A DNA stretch of 14,940 bases from an uncultured Oscillospiraceae bacterium (GCA_900758315.1 CAAERF010000543.1:1-14940); one strand, 5' to 3'. Counted from the first letter of the stretch, positions 5,874 to 14,809 are shown. Program-made: numbers and translations. The notes: generated from the letters alone by a model not told the origin.

Positions 5874-7115
5874 ATGAAGCTGTCATTAGATGTAAATTTG
5901 TCTCGTAATTTACGAAACAAATTCAATGAGCGGCTCAACTTTTCTATGGCAAAAACAGCAAAATTCAGATGTCCGGATGGAAAAGAAATTGAGCAAGCGT
6001 CCTTTAACGCTGTGTGTGCGGTGCTTGATCGCATAGATTCTCTGGTTGTACACTGTTGTTCTTTAGAGATTGATTCTTCAACTTCTGGGATATTCGCCTT
6101 TTATGATTTGCTAAATTATGGGCAGACATTGATTGATTGTATCGAACTCATAGCTCAAATATATGATTATAAAAGCAATGTAGGTACAAGTTGTTCTCAC
6201 TTTAAAAATAGTGGGAACAACAATAAAGGAACAGATGAAAAGTATTTCAAATACCTTCGTTCCCTTTGTACCGTCCATCCTGTTGAAACAAATCACCACA
6301 AAGAATATCAAGGTAATCAACCCGAGTGGTGCCCGTATATCGGTCCTGTGAACACTGTAACCGCATGGACACTTCCAGCAAAAGACAGAAACGCCGATTT
6401 TGTGGCTATCATTTATCGAAATGATATGACCTTACAAAAGTATCTCCCTATTTATGTTGGTCAAGTCTTTTCTTATATAGAAAGTCGATACAACGAGGTA
6501 GATGATATAATTAAGGCCATTGACAATTATAATCAAGATTGTATCAGTAAATTAAAAGCCAGCAGCTTAATGTCTCCGTCTTCGTTTCCTTCATATGATG
6601 AATATCTCCACTATTTAGATAAAGAAATAAAAGTGCGCTATGAAAGTTACTGTTCTATAGCAAAATATTGGGCCGCAATTTACCAAACAAATTTCTCTGA
6701 TACTGAACAGCAAAAAGCGTTAGAGCAATATAAAGCAGCGTTAAAACAGCACATTGCCTGTGTCCACAATGCTCTGCAAACTATGGACTGTGTTGTGGAT
6801 TCTAATTTTGAAATTGAATTTAGCAACACATACTCATTTTCACAATTCAACAAATTTCACTATCACCTTAGCAAACTTCCAGATTTACTTCCATCTTTTG
6901 AATTGGAGCAAGATTCAAACTGGACCTTTGGCTTTATTGATGATATAGACGAATCTGCAAGAGGATATGGCGATCCAATTTATGCCCGCCTACTCTTGAA
7001 AGATGTAACCGATGCATTGTCTGCGACTTTCAACTTTGATTTTTCGCAAAACAACTGGCATTTATGGCTTCAATTTGAAGTAGCAATGTGGCTATCTGAA
7101 AATGATGTGTCATAA
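5874..7115 (+). CDS. Unknown protein inside the RM operon, possibly HEPN-like
   Basis: A 413-aa protein that I do not recognise. The start has GAGGTG (5864-5869) four bases before ATG. It appears mostly helical and soluble, with no signal peptide or membrane segment. Helices at about 42-100 are followed by KYFKYLRSLCTVHPVETN (about 123-140). R129 and H135 there form an R-x5-H pattern, which falls within the Rx4-6H signature of HEPN ribonucleases. The pattern is short and could be chance. A second helical region (about 185-310) and an acidic C-terminus rich in aromatic residues follow. The gene lies between the hsdS inversion locus and hsdR, 20 bases before hsdR, and is probably co-transcribed with it. 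An abortive-infection or RM-accessory role is inferred only from context. Base composition appears more AT-rich than hsdM and hsdR. Confidence 0.8.
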   Translation: MKLSLDVNLSRNLRNKFNERLNFSMAKTAKFRCPDGKEIEQASFNAVCAVLDRIDSLVVHCCSLEIDSSTSGIFAFYDLLNYGQTLIDCIELIAQIYDYKSNVGTSCSHFKNSGNNNKGTDEKYFKYLRSLCTVHPVETNHHKEYQGNQPEWCPYIGPVNTVTAWTLPAKDRNADFVAIIYRNDMTLQKYLPIYVGQVFSYIESRYNEVDDIIKAIDNYNQDCISKLKASSLMSPSSFPSYDEYLHYLDKEIKVRYESYCSIAKYWAAIYQTNFSDTEQQKALEQYKAALKQHIACVHNALQTMDCVVDSNFEIEFSNTYSFSQFNKFHYHLSKLPDLLPSFELEQDSNWTFGFIDDIDESARGYGDPIYARLLLKDVTDALSATFNFDFSQNNWHLWLQFEVAMWLSENDVS

Positions 7116-7135
7116 ACAAATGGAGGGCTGATTCT

Positions 7136-10100
7136 ATGATTTTCAGTGAAGCGACATTTGAAAGCGCCATCATTGAACTATTTGAAAATATGGGCTACAC
7201 CCATATCTATGCCCCGGATATGGACAGGGACTATACCAGTCCCCTGCTAGATGACGAACTGCGCAACAGCTTGGCGCGGTTGAACAAAGCCCTGCCATCG
7301 GATGCCATAGAGGAAGCTATCTCCAAACTTAAAAACTTCGACAGTGGCAGCCTTGTGCAGAAAAACATGGTCTTTATGGACTATCTGCAAAACGGTATTA
7401 CGGTAAAGTTTTTTGAAAAGGGCGAAGAACGCTCCGCGATTGTCCGTTTGGTAAACTATCAGAATGTGCAGAACAACTCCTTTTATGTGGTGAATCAGTT
7501 TGCCTTTTTGGAGGGCGGCAACAACCGCCGCCCGGACATTATTCTGTTTATCAACGGTTTTCCGCTGGTTTTGATGGAATTAAAAAGCCCCTCCAAGGAC
7601 GAAGTGGGCGCAGAGAACGCCTACAATCAGATCCGCAACTATATGCAGGATATTCCGTCCCTGTTCTACTACAACGCCATCTGCGTAATCAGCGACCTTT
7701 CCGCCAACAAGGCCGGAACGATCACCTCCGGACTTGACCGCTTTATGGAGTGGAAAAGTAAAGGTGGACAATATGAGGACAACGCGGCTGTCCAGTTTGA
7801 TACTTTCTATGAGGGAATGTTCCAGAAATCCCGGCTGCTGGATATTCTGAAAAACTTTATTCTATTCTCCGGCGACGCGCAAAAGCCTATAAAGATTCTG
7901 GCGGGATATCATCAGTATTTCGCTGTGCGCAAGGCTATTGAACGCGCGATTGTAGCCACCCGCACGGACGGCAAAGGTGGCGTATTTTGGCATACGCAGG
8001 GCAGCGGCAAGTCGCTGTCCATGGTGTTCTATGCCCATTTGCTTCAAGAAGCCTTGGACAGCCCCACCATTGTTGTTATGACTGACCGCATCGACCTTGA
8101 CGATCAGCTGTTCACCCAATTCTGCAAGTGCGCGCCGTTCCTGCGGCAGACCCCTGTGCAGGCCGAAAGCAAGGAAAATCTGAAAGCACTGCTGGAAGAT
8201 AGACAAGCCAACGGCATTATCTTTACCACGATGTTCAAGTTTGAGCGCGGCGAGCGTCCTCTGTCCGAGCGCCGGAATATTGTAGTCATGGCCGACGAAG
8301 CCCATCGCGGGCAATATGGCTTCGATGAAAAGATTGTTTTGACTGAAAATGCGCAAGGCGAAAAAGAAGCCCACACAGTCGTAGGCAATGCGCGTGTTAT
8401 CCATGACGCCCTGCCCAATGCAACTTTTATTGGCTTTACAGGCACTCCGATTTCCGCTAAAGACCGCAACACCCGCGAGGTATTTGGCGATTACATCGAC
8501 ATTTACGACATGACCCAAGCGGTCGAGGACGGCGCTACCCGTCCCGTGTATTATGAGAGCCGCGTTGTCCACTTGAAGCTGGATCAAAACACGCTGGCGC
8601 TGATTGACTCCACTTATGATATTTTGGAGCAGCAGTCAGACACCAACACCATTGAGAAAAGCAAAAAAATGCTGGGGCAGATGGAGAGTGTGCTGGGGGC
8701 GGACTCTACCATTCAGTCCTTGTGTGAAGATATTGTTGCCCATTACGAAAAATACCGCGCCAATTTGTTGACAGGTAAGGCAATGATTGTAGCCTATTCC
8801 CGCCCCATTGCCATGAAAATCTACCGCAAAATTTTGGAATTGCGTCCATCATGGAAAGAGAAAATTGGCGTTGTTATGACGGGCGGCAACAATGACCCGG
8901 AGGATTGGAAAGAGGTTATTGGCACAAAAGCCCACAAAGAAGAACTTGCCCGTAAGTTCAAAGACAACAACGACCCGATGAAAATCGCCATCGTGGTAGA
9001 TATGTGGCTGACCGGGTTTGATGTGCCGTCCTTAGCCACAATGTATGTGTACAAGCCCATGCACGGCTATAATCTGATGCAGGCTATTGCCCGCGTAAAC
9101 CGCGTTTTCAAGGACAAAGAGGGCGGTTTAATCGTTGACTATGTGGGCATTGCTGCGGCGCTGAAAGCGGCCATGAAAGAGTACACAAAGCGTGATCAAT
9201 CCCGCTATGGCGATATGAATATTGCCAAGATCGCTTACCCGAAGTTCCGTGAGAAATTGCAGGTCTGCAAGGACCTGCTGCATGGGTACGACTTCAGCGG
9301 TTTTATCGGCGGCACACCATTGACGATGGCAAAGCTGGTTACGGGCGGCGTGAACTTTGTTTTGGATGCAAAGCATCCGAAGCGCAAGGATTTGTTCTTG
9401 AAAGAGGCGCTGCTGTTAAAACAGGCACACTCCCTGTGCTCCAGCATGACCAACGAACAGGAGCGCCACGAAGCAGCTTATATGGAGGCCGTGCGTTCTA
9501 CGGTAATAAAGGTTACCTATGGCGGTAACGGTGGCAAGACGCTTTCTCTGAAAGAAATCAATGCGCAAATTAACGAGCTATTGAAAGCCAGTATCCAAAG
9601 CGAGGGCGTTATCAGCCTGTTTGACAGCAAATCTGCCGGCGAAAACATCAGCCTGTTTGACCCAGCCGTCTTGGAAGAAATCTCGAAGATGAAAGAGAAG
9701 AATATCGCAGTCGAGATCTTGAAAAAGTTGATGGCCGAGCAGGTGTCCGTGTACAAGCGAACCAATGTTGTACAATCCCAGAAATTCTCCGAGAAAATCA
9801 CGCAGTTGATGAACGCCTACTACAACGGTTTGATCGACAATGAGGAAGTCATCAAGGAACTGCTGAAAACAGCCGAGGAGATTACCAACCTGTACAAGAA
9901 CGGTGAAAAGCTGGGCTTAACGCAGGAAGAATTGGCTTTCTACGATGCGCTGACGAAGCCGGAGCATATCAAGGATTTTTACGAGAACGACCAACTGATT
10001 GCCTTAACCCATGAGCTAACCGATATGCTGCGGAAGAACCGCACGATTGACTGGCAGAAAAAAGAAACCGCTCGCGCCAGTATGCGTAAGATGGTGAAGC

Positions 10101-10204
10101 GGCTTCTGAAAAAGTATAAGTATCCCCCGGAAGATTACGATACAGCAATCAGTACGGTTATCAGTCAGTGCGAGATGTGGACAGATCATGTGATGGATGC
10201 GTAA
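7136..10204 (+). CDS. hsdR: Type I RM restriction subunit HsdR
   Basis: A 1022-aa ATP-dependent translocase and nuclease that joins HsdM and HsdS and cuts unmethylated DNA far from the target. The N-terminal nuclease domain shows the PD-(D/E)XK residues D134 (RRPDIILF), E148 and K150 (LMELKSP). The helicase motor has the Walker A motif TQGSGKS (287-293), the DEAH box VMADEAHRGQYG (387-390), motif III FTGTP (about 434-438) and motif VI MQAIARVNRVFKD (about 648-660). A helical C-terminal region for complex assembly follows. All key residues are present and length is normal. GGAGGG (7122-7127) lies 8 bases before ATG. It is separated from hsdM/hsdS by the inversion locus and an unknown gene, and is followed closely by the RT-nitrilase gene. 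Confidence 0.96.
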   Translation: MIFSEATFESAIIELFENMGYTHIYAPDMDRDYTSPLLDDELRNSLARLNKALPSDAIEEAISKLKNFDSGSLVQKNMVFMDYLQNGITVKFFEKGEERSAIVRLVNYQNVQNNSFYVVNQFAFLEGGNNRRPDIILFINGFPLVLMELKSPSKDEVGAENAYNQIRNYMQDIPSLFYYNAICVISDLSANKAGTITSGLDRFMEWKSKGGQYEDNAAVQFDTFYEGMFQKSRLLDILKNFILFSGDAQKPIKILAGYHQYFAVRKAIERAIVATRTDGKGGVFWHTQGSGKSLSMVFYAHLLQEALDSPTIVVMTDRIDLDDQLFTQFCKCAPFLRQTPVQAESKENLKALLEDRQANGIIFTTMFKFERGERPLSERRNIVVMADEAHRGQYGFDEKIVLTENAQGEKEAHTVVGNARVIHDALPNATFIGFTGTPISAKDRNTREVFGDYIDIYDMTQAVEDGATRPVYYESRVVHLKLDQNTLALIDSTYDILEQQSDTNTIEKSKKMLGQMESVLGADSTIQSLCEDIVAHYEKYRANLLTGKAMIVAYSRPIAMKIYRKILELRPSWKEKIGVVMTGGNNDPEDWKEVIGTKAHKEELARKFKDNNDPMKIAIVVDMWLTGFDVPSLATMYVYKPMHGYNLMQAIARVNRVFKDKEGGLIVDYVGIAAALKAAMKEYTKRDQSRYGDMNIAKIAYPKFREKLQVCKDLLHGYDFSGFIGGTPLTMAKLVTGGVNFVLDAKHPKRKDLFLKEALLLKQAHSLCSSMTNEQERHEAAYMEAVRSTVIKVTYGGNGGKTLSLKEINAQINELLKASIQSEGVISLFDSKSAGENISLFDPAVLEEISKMKEKNIAVEILKKLMAEQVSVYKRTNVVQSQKFSEKITQLMNAYYNGLIDNEEVIKELLKTAEEITNLYKNGEKLGLTQEELAFYDALTKPEHIKDFYENDQLIALTHELTDMLRKNRTIDWQKKETARASMRKMVKRLLKKYKYPPEDYDTAISTVISQCEMWTDHVMDA

Positions 10205-10222
10205 ATAAGAGAGGGTTTTCGA

Positions 10223-13200
10223 ATGAAAACAGATGATGAAAACGCTAATGTTTTAGATGTGGATTTTTTTCAAAAAGCCTATAAAAAGCTGAAGTCAAGC
10301 GCATATTACGATAAAACCAATCTGTACCTGCGCGACCGCATTGCGTGTGCAGAATCCGAAACGGACATTGACGATACGCTCAGGAAATTATGTGACGCTC
10401 TGCAAAGCGACTCTTGGGATAATTATGCGGCAGACATCTTGTCAAAGATACGCTGCATTCATCTTCCTAAAAAGATTGCAGAAGCATCTCCTACATCTTC
10501 GGACTCTAACAAAAAGCAGGGGACCCTTATTCTGAATAGCCGAAACGCGAAAAAAATTTATTTTGACAAAGATGGAATTCAGACGTTCATTGATATGCCT
10601 GTCGAGGGACATATTCTTGGCGTTGTGTGGATTATGCTTATCGGCTGGCAATTGGATAAGGAGTATACAAATTGCTACGGGAATCGCATCAGAGAAAAGC
10701 TGTACAATGAACTGTCTGACAATGTCACGTTCTCACCGTATCTGTTTGAGCCCTATTATCAAAAGTACGAGAGCTGGCGAGATAAGGCGCTAGACATTGC
10801 ACAGGAACATCTGAAACGCGACAATGTACTTATAACTACGCTAGATTTTACCCGATTCTATTATTCGGTGGATATTACTACCGAATTTATGGAGTCTTTA
10901 CTTAAAAAGACTCGTTTCGAAGATTCGCAGCGTATAACCTATGAGCGCATGAATGCCTTTGTAGAAAGTGTTATCACTAGATACTCTGAAATTTATTTCA
11001 GTGAGATACAAGAGGCTTCCACAAGGAAGATATTACCAATCGGTTTTTTGCCGTCTAACGTATTGGCTAATGAATGCTTGCATAAATTTGATAGTGCCAT
11101 TTTAGACGGCTGGAATCCCATTTACTATGGACGCTATGTTGACGATATTTTGATCGTTGAAAAAGTAGAAAAAGGAAGTGCTATTGAAGAAACCTATAAA
11201 CATTCGGAGCTCACTTTTGAAAAAGCTTTTGATCATTATGTTGTAAACGGCGATCGGTGGAATGGGCTTTCCGCCAGTGAGTCTGTCCGGAAAAAGAAAC
11301 AAGCTCTATTCAAGAAAAAGAACATAGGTAAAAAGGCAATAGAATATTCTGTTTTGCCAAAATTTACAACGCCGCTTGGACCACAAACAAAAATCACCTT
11401 GCAGGCCCAAAAGGTAAAAATTTTCTATTTTGAGTGTGGGCAATCGGAAGCGCTCATTACATGCTTCCGAGAAAAGATTTCCAAAAACAAATCCGAATTT
11501 CGCAATATGCCGGAGGATGACCCCGTTTTCCAAAAAGATGACTATACGGAAATATATGTCATGGATCAAACGGGTGTCAACAAACTCCGTGACGTGAACG
11601 GTCTGAAACTTGATAAATACGAGCTGTCAAAGTATTTGGGGAAATATCAACGGATCAGCGGTATTGTCACCGACAAAAAAGAACATCAGTTTGTAAAAGA
11701 TATCAAGAAAATCTTTGATGATGCAGCGCTTATTGAAAATTACACGCTATGGGAACGCATTATAACGATTCTGTTTATGAATCATTACTATGATGAACTT
11801 TTTGATTTTATCGGCATGGCAAAACATGCCATTGATAAAACAACAAGCTACGACGACAATATCACGAAGCGTTTTCATGTATCATTAAACAAGTGTCTGA
11901 TATCCTGCTTGGCAAGAACGTTTGCCTTATATCAAGCAGACAAAAAGTTACATGTTGACTGTTCGCCGTTGAAAGAGAAATCATCTGAAATTTGCAATAT
12001 CGTTGACATGGCTTTGTTGCTGTCAAAGAGTTACCTTAAGAGCCGTATGTTTGACAAAACATTGTGCGCAGTATGGCCGGAATTGATTTTTACGCTCTGC
12101 AAAAGCAATGATGTTTCGTTTAATCTCTCCTCCTATACCGAAACCCTAAGTTTTATAGGGGAAAATGCTTCCACGGAAAAAGGTCATGCCGTTTCTTTCG
12201 ACATAGGGGATTTCCAGTATGCGTACTATCCCTACCTCGTGACAATGGCCGAGATTTCATTGGCGAATTTGATGCTTCGCATTGCAACGGGAACTTCTCT
12301 GGAATGCGCCAACGATGTCCATAAAAATGAGCAAATTTATGTTTGGGTAAACTACCGGCATAAAGAATTGGGTGACACCTCGTGTGAGATCAGGCACATT
12401 GGTAACTTACAGCAGCATCTATTTATAAAAGTTGGAGATGAGAAATTCACAAGTGTTAATGTTGCCATTTCCAGTCTGAAAATGTCTGATGATAACTTTA
12501 GATTGGCTCACATGAAACGCCCTAACAGAAGCTATGATCGGTATCAGAAAATTGCATTTCTGGTAAATACAGCCTTGAAAGAGAGTGCAAATCTGCTGGT
12601 CATGCCAGAAGCCTGCACACCTTTGGAATGGCTGCCTGTACTGGCGCGAACAAGTTCGCGCAATAATATGGCTATCATCACCGGCGTGGAACATATTTTT
12701 TCAGGCACAAATGTTTATAATCTAACAGCCGTAATTCTTCCCCATACGGACAGAAAAACCGGTGCGCAAGGTGCGCATATATTCTATCACTCCAAAAATC
12801 ATTTTGCGCCGGGGGAATTGCAGCTTATACGAGGCAACATCTTGCAACCATTTGAAGGTAATGGTAGCTCAAAGAACCAAAGCAGTTATGAACTTTACAA
12901 CTGGAATGACTTTTTGTTTTCTGTCTATTGCTGCTATGAACTCACATCAATTGCGGATCGATCCATATTCCAGTCTTTTGCGGATGCTATAATCGCGGTC
13001 GAATGGAACCACGATGTTAATTATTATAGCAATATCATCGAGTCATTAAGCCGAGATGTTCATTGCTACTGCATTCAGGTAAACACATCTGATTATGGCG
13101 ATAGTCGTATTACACAGCCAACAAAAACAGAGAAAAAAGACATTCTAAGGACAAAAGGCGGAGCAAACGCTGCTGTGTTGGTCGGTAAAATTGAAATTGC

Positions 13201-13351
13201 AAAGTTGCGCGAGTTCCAAGCAAAAACATATGAACTTCAAAAAGATGACTCGACTTATAAGCCAACTCCGCCCAATTTCAATAGTAGAATTGCCTATCAA
13301 AAATCAACGGGACAATTATCAGCGGACATCATAAAAGAACTGTTTACCTAA
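10223..13351 (+). CDS. Defence reverse transcriptase fused to nitrilase-fold domain (UG class 1, DRT type 1-like)
   Basis: A 1042-aa fusion. An RT domain (about 100-400) has first catalytic Asp D208 in LITTLDFTRFYYSVDI, a motif B-like segment LPIGFLPSNVLANE (271-284), and the YVDD box 305-308 (YYGRYVDDILIVEK). A helical middle region (about 450-740) follows. The C-terminal part (about 745-995) is a C-N hydrolase fold with its Glu-Lys-Cys triad: E796 (LLVMPEACTP), K858 (YHSKNHFAPGE) and C904 (YCCYEL). Both active sites look intact. RT plus nitrilase is the architecture of class 1 'unknown group' RTs (UG1, UG5, UG6), and UG1 is anti-phage system DRT type 1. The exact group cannot be set without phylogeny. 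GAGGG (10211-10215) lies 7 bases before ATG, and the gene begins 18 bases after hsdR, so one operon is likely. No group II intron or retron RNA was seen nearby. Confidence 0.93.
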   Translation: MKTDDENANVLDVDFFQKAYKKLKSSAYYDKTNLYLRDRIACAESETDIDDTLRKLCDALQSDSWDNYAADILSKIRCIHLPKKIAEASPTSSDSNKKQGTLILNSRNAKKIYFDKDGIQTFIDMPVEGHILGVVWIMLIGWQLDKEYTNCYGNRIREKLYNELSDNVTFSPYLFEPYYQKYESWRDKALDIAQEHLKRDNVLITTLDFTRFYYSVDITTEFMESLLKKTRFEDSQRITYERMNAFVESVITRYSEIYFSEIQEASTRKILPIGFLPSNVLANECLHKFDSAILDGWNPIYYGRYVDDILIVEKVEKGSAIEETYKHSELTFEKAFDHYVVNGDRWNGLSASESVRKKKQALFKKKNIGKKAIEYSVLPKFTTPLGPQTKITLQAQKVKIFYFECGQSEALITCFREKISKNKSEFRNMPEDDPVFQKDDYTEIYVMDQTGVNKLRDVNGLKLDKYELSKYLGKYQRISGIVTDKKEHQFVKDIKKIFDDAALIENYTLWERIITILFMNHYYDELFDFIGMAKHAIDKTTSYDDNITKRFHVSLNKCLISCLARTFALYQADKKLHVDCSPLKEKSSEICNIVDMALLLSKSYLKSRMFDKTLCAVWPELIFTLCKSNDVSFNLSSYTETLSFIGENASTEKGHAVSFDIGDFQYAYYPYLVTMAEISLANLMLRIATGTSLECANDVHKNEQIYVWVNYRHKELGDTSCEIRHIGNLQQHLFIKVGDEKFTSVNVAISSLKMSDDNFRLAHMKRPNRSYDRYQKIAFLVNTALKESANLLVMPEACTPLEWLPVLARTSSRNNMAIITGVEHIFSGTNVYNLTAVILPHTDRKTGAQGAHIFYHSKNHFAPGELQLIRGNILQPFEGNGSSKNQSSYELYNWNDFLFSVYCCYELTSIADRSIFQSFADAIIAVEWNHDVNYYSNIIESLSRDVHCYCIQVNTSDYGDSRITQPTKTEKKDILRTKGGANAAVLVGKIEIAKLREFQAKTYELQKDDSTYKPTPPNFNSRIAYQKSTGQLSADIIKELFT

Positions 13352-13381
13352 AGAAGTCTTCTTGCAAGCCATCCATTCGGT

Positions 13382-13396
13382 GCTGTAAAATACAGC
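13382..13396. repeat. Short perfect hairpin after the RT gene
   Basis: GCTGTA-AAA-TACAGC is a perfect 6-bp stem. Its right arm with one more base, TACAGCT (13391-13397), can also pair with AGCTGTA (about 13455-13461), giving alternative folds in the 190-base gap. No clear T run follows the short hairpin. A role as attenuator or structured RNA is speculative. Confidence 0.35.
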
Positions 13397-13507
13397 TAAA
13401 GAACTCATCAATGTGTTATATTGCTTTTTGCCGCATAGTCGTACGGCATTATAAAGCTGTACTTCCTATCGGCTCAAATGTAGGCTGTTTTTTCGCACTT
13501 AGTACAG

Positions 13508-13513
13508 TATAAT
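13508..13513 (+). promoter_or_regulatory. Possible -10 box for the YhcG-type nuclease gene
   Basis: A perfect TATAAT lies about 30 bases before the likely start of the nuclease gene. The -35 position (about 13485-13490, CTGTTT) matches poorly. The spacing to the gene is right for a separate promoter, suggesting that the nuclease is its own transcription unit. Confidence 0.45.
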
Positions 13514-13540
13514 ATTATAAAGTGTAGGCAGGTGACAAAA

Positions 13541-14545
13541 GTGCTAATGAATTCAAATGAATATATTACAGTTGTCGATACTATCAAAAAAGAAATTCGA
13601 TCGGCACAGTATCGGACTGCAGTTCAGGCAAATACCGAACTGTTACGGTTGTATTATAGCATAGGCAAGGAAATAAACGTCCACAAAGTTTGGGGTAATA
13701 AGTTTATCGAAAACTTGTCAATGGATATTCGTGCTGATTATCCTACGAACAAGGGATTTTCTGTCCGAAATTTGAAGTATATGGCGAAATTTGCGGCCAC
13801 TTATTCTGAGCAAGAATTTGTGCAACAGACTGTTGCACAAATTCCTTGGGGCCATAATATTGTACTACTTGATAAAATCACTGATAGTGAGCAACGCCGT
13901 TGGTATGCGGAGACTTGCCAAAAGAACGGCTGGTCACGGAATGTTCTTATTCATCAAATAGAAAGCGGATTGTACGAGAGACAGGTTTTAAACAGTAAGG
14001 TTTCCAATTTTAAGCAGCGGTTACCTTCTCCACAGAGCGAACTGGCCACACAGACAATGAAGGATCCTTATGTGTTTGATTTCATTCCGTTCAGAGAGGA
14101 TATGCTGGAGCGGGACATTGAGCAAGCCCTTGTACGAGATGTTACAAAACTGCTGTTAGAGTTAGGAACCGGCTTTGCATTTTTGGGAAATCAGTACCAC
14201 CTAAATGTTGGTGGCGATGATTTTTATATTGACCTACTTTTTTACAATTTGAATTTACGTTGCTATGTAGTGGTGGAACTTAAGACGGGAGAGTTCAAGC
14301 CGGAATATGCTGGGCAACTCAACTTTTATCTATCAGCAGTAGATGGTATCTTAAAAAAGGATGCCGACAACCCATCCATCGGCCTACTGCTTTGCAAGAG
14401 CAAAAACAATCTCGTGGCAGAGTATTCTTTAAAAGACATATCAAAGCCTATCGGCGTGAGCGAATATAAGGTTACGAGTAACCTTACTGGGGAATTGGAA
14501 AAGCAGTTGCCTTCGGTGGAAGATATTCAAAATAGAATTAAATGA
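13541..14545 (+). CDS. YhcG/DUF1016-family PD-(D/E)XK nuclease
   Basis: About 334 aa. An N-terminal DUF1016 helical domain (about 8-150) contains ANTELLRLYYSIGKEI, GFSVRNLKYMAKFA and IPWGHNIVLLDK. The C-terminal nuclease domain has DFYIDLLFYN with D231, then E246 and K248 (VVVELKTGEFKPEYAGQ), a complete PD-(D/E)XK centre. The family is common in defence islands and mobile elements, and its target is not firmly established. The start is uncertain: AGGTGA (13530-13535) is five bases before GTG 13541 and 11 before ATG 13547; a GTG at 13532 is in frame but overlaps the ribosome site. About 190 bases separate it from the RT gene, with a possible promoter, so it may be regulated separately. It is the last gene before the element's presumed end. 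Confidence 0.92.
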   Translation: MLMNSNEYITVVDTIKKEIRSAQYRTAVQANTELLRLYYSIGKEINVHKVWGNKFIENLSMDIRADYPTNKGFSVRNLKYMAKFAATYSEQEFVQQTVAQIPWGHNIVLLDKITDSEQRRWYAETCQKNGWSRNVLIHQIESGLYERQVLNSKVSNFKQRLPSPQSELATQTMKDPYVFDFIPFREDMLERDIEQALVRDVTKLLLELGTGFAFLGNQYHLNVGGDDFYIDLLFYNLNLRCYVVVELKTGEFKPEYAGQLNFYLSAVDGILKKDADNPSIGLLLCKSKNNLVAEYSLKDISKPIGVSEYKVTSNLTGELEKQLPSVEDIQNRIK

Positions 14546-14605
14546 GCCTTTTTGAAATTTGTTAAAAGTATTTTTACCGTATGTTCTTACAGAGTTTATT
14601 TGCAT

Positions 14606-14625
14606 TTTGACCACCATTTGACCAC
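14606..14625. repeat. Two TTTGACCAC direct repeats, possible integrase arm sites
   Basis: TTTGACCAC occurs at 14606-14614 and 14617-14625, an 11-bp period that places both on the same face of the helix. They lie about 150 bases inside the tRNA-fragment junction. Tyrosine integrases of phages and integrative elements bind short direct repeats placed like this. The role is inferred from position and spacing. Confidence 0.45.
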
Positions 14626-14654
14626 TACTGTGCAGTCGCCCCTCAAAATGCCGG

Positions 14655-14689
14655 AAAAGCCTGTTGTGATAACCAACAACGGGCTTTTT
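14655..14689 (+). terminator. Intrinsic terminator after the nuclease gene
   Basis: AAAAGCCTGTTG (14655-14666) pairs with CAACGGGCTTTT (14677-14688) with one T-G wobble, and T14667 can pair with A14676 to extend the stem. T14685-14689 gives the U run. The A run on the other side means it could work in both directions. Confidence 0.8.
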
Positions 14690-14770
14690 CCTATTTTGGC
14701 GGCAAATGTGCAGAAGCAACAAATTTTACGTTTCAACGTCGGTCTATACCGTCCTGTCGTAGTTCTCCGA

Positions 14771-14809
14771 TCCGGAAGGCCAGAGGTTCGAATCCTCCCG
14801 GTCGCACCA
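14771..14809 (+). tRNA. 3' fragment of a tRNA-Arg(CCG)-like gene (attachment-site remnant)
   Basis: From the anticodon loop (T33-CCG-G-A) the sequence continues through the 3' anticodon stem AGGCC, variable loop, T-arm (GAGG-TTCGAAT-CCTC), acceptor strand CGGTCGC, discriminator A and encoded CCA (14807-14809). The 5' half is missing: upstream bases give no matching acceptor (GCGACCG expected) or anticodon-stem strand (GGCCT expected). A tRNA broken exactly at the anticodon loop is typical of tyrosine-integrase attachment sites. A terminator directly after CCA suggests this is the displaced chromosomal 3' end, with the mobile element to the left. The Arg identity depends on placing CCG as anticodon. 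Confidence 0.7.

Noticed and set aside
7862..8587. 241-aa open frame on the - strand inside hsdR
   Set aside because: It lies wholly opposite the conserved helicase region of hsdR and has no domain features, so it is a shadow of that gene.
10223..13351. Retron or group II intron reverse transcriptase
   Set aside because: There is no maturase or endonuclease domain and no intron RNA ends. There is no retron RNA upstream because hsdR ends 18 bases before. The C-terminal nitrilase fold points to a UG defence RT.
14735..14809. Complete tRNA gene
   Set aside because: The bases upstream of 14771 cannot form the acceptor, D or 5' anticodon-stem strands, so only the 3' part is present.
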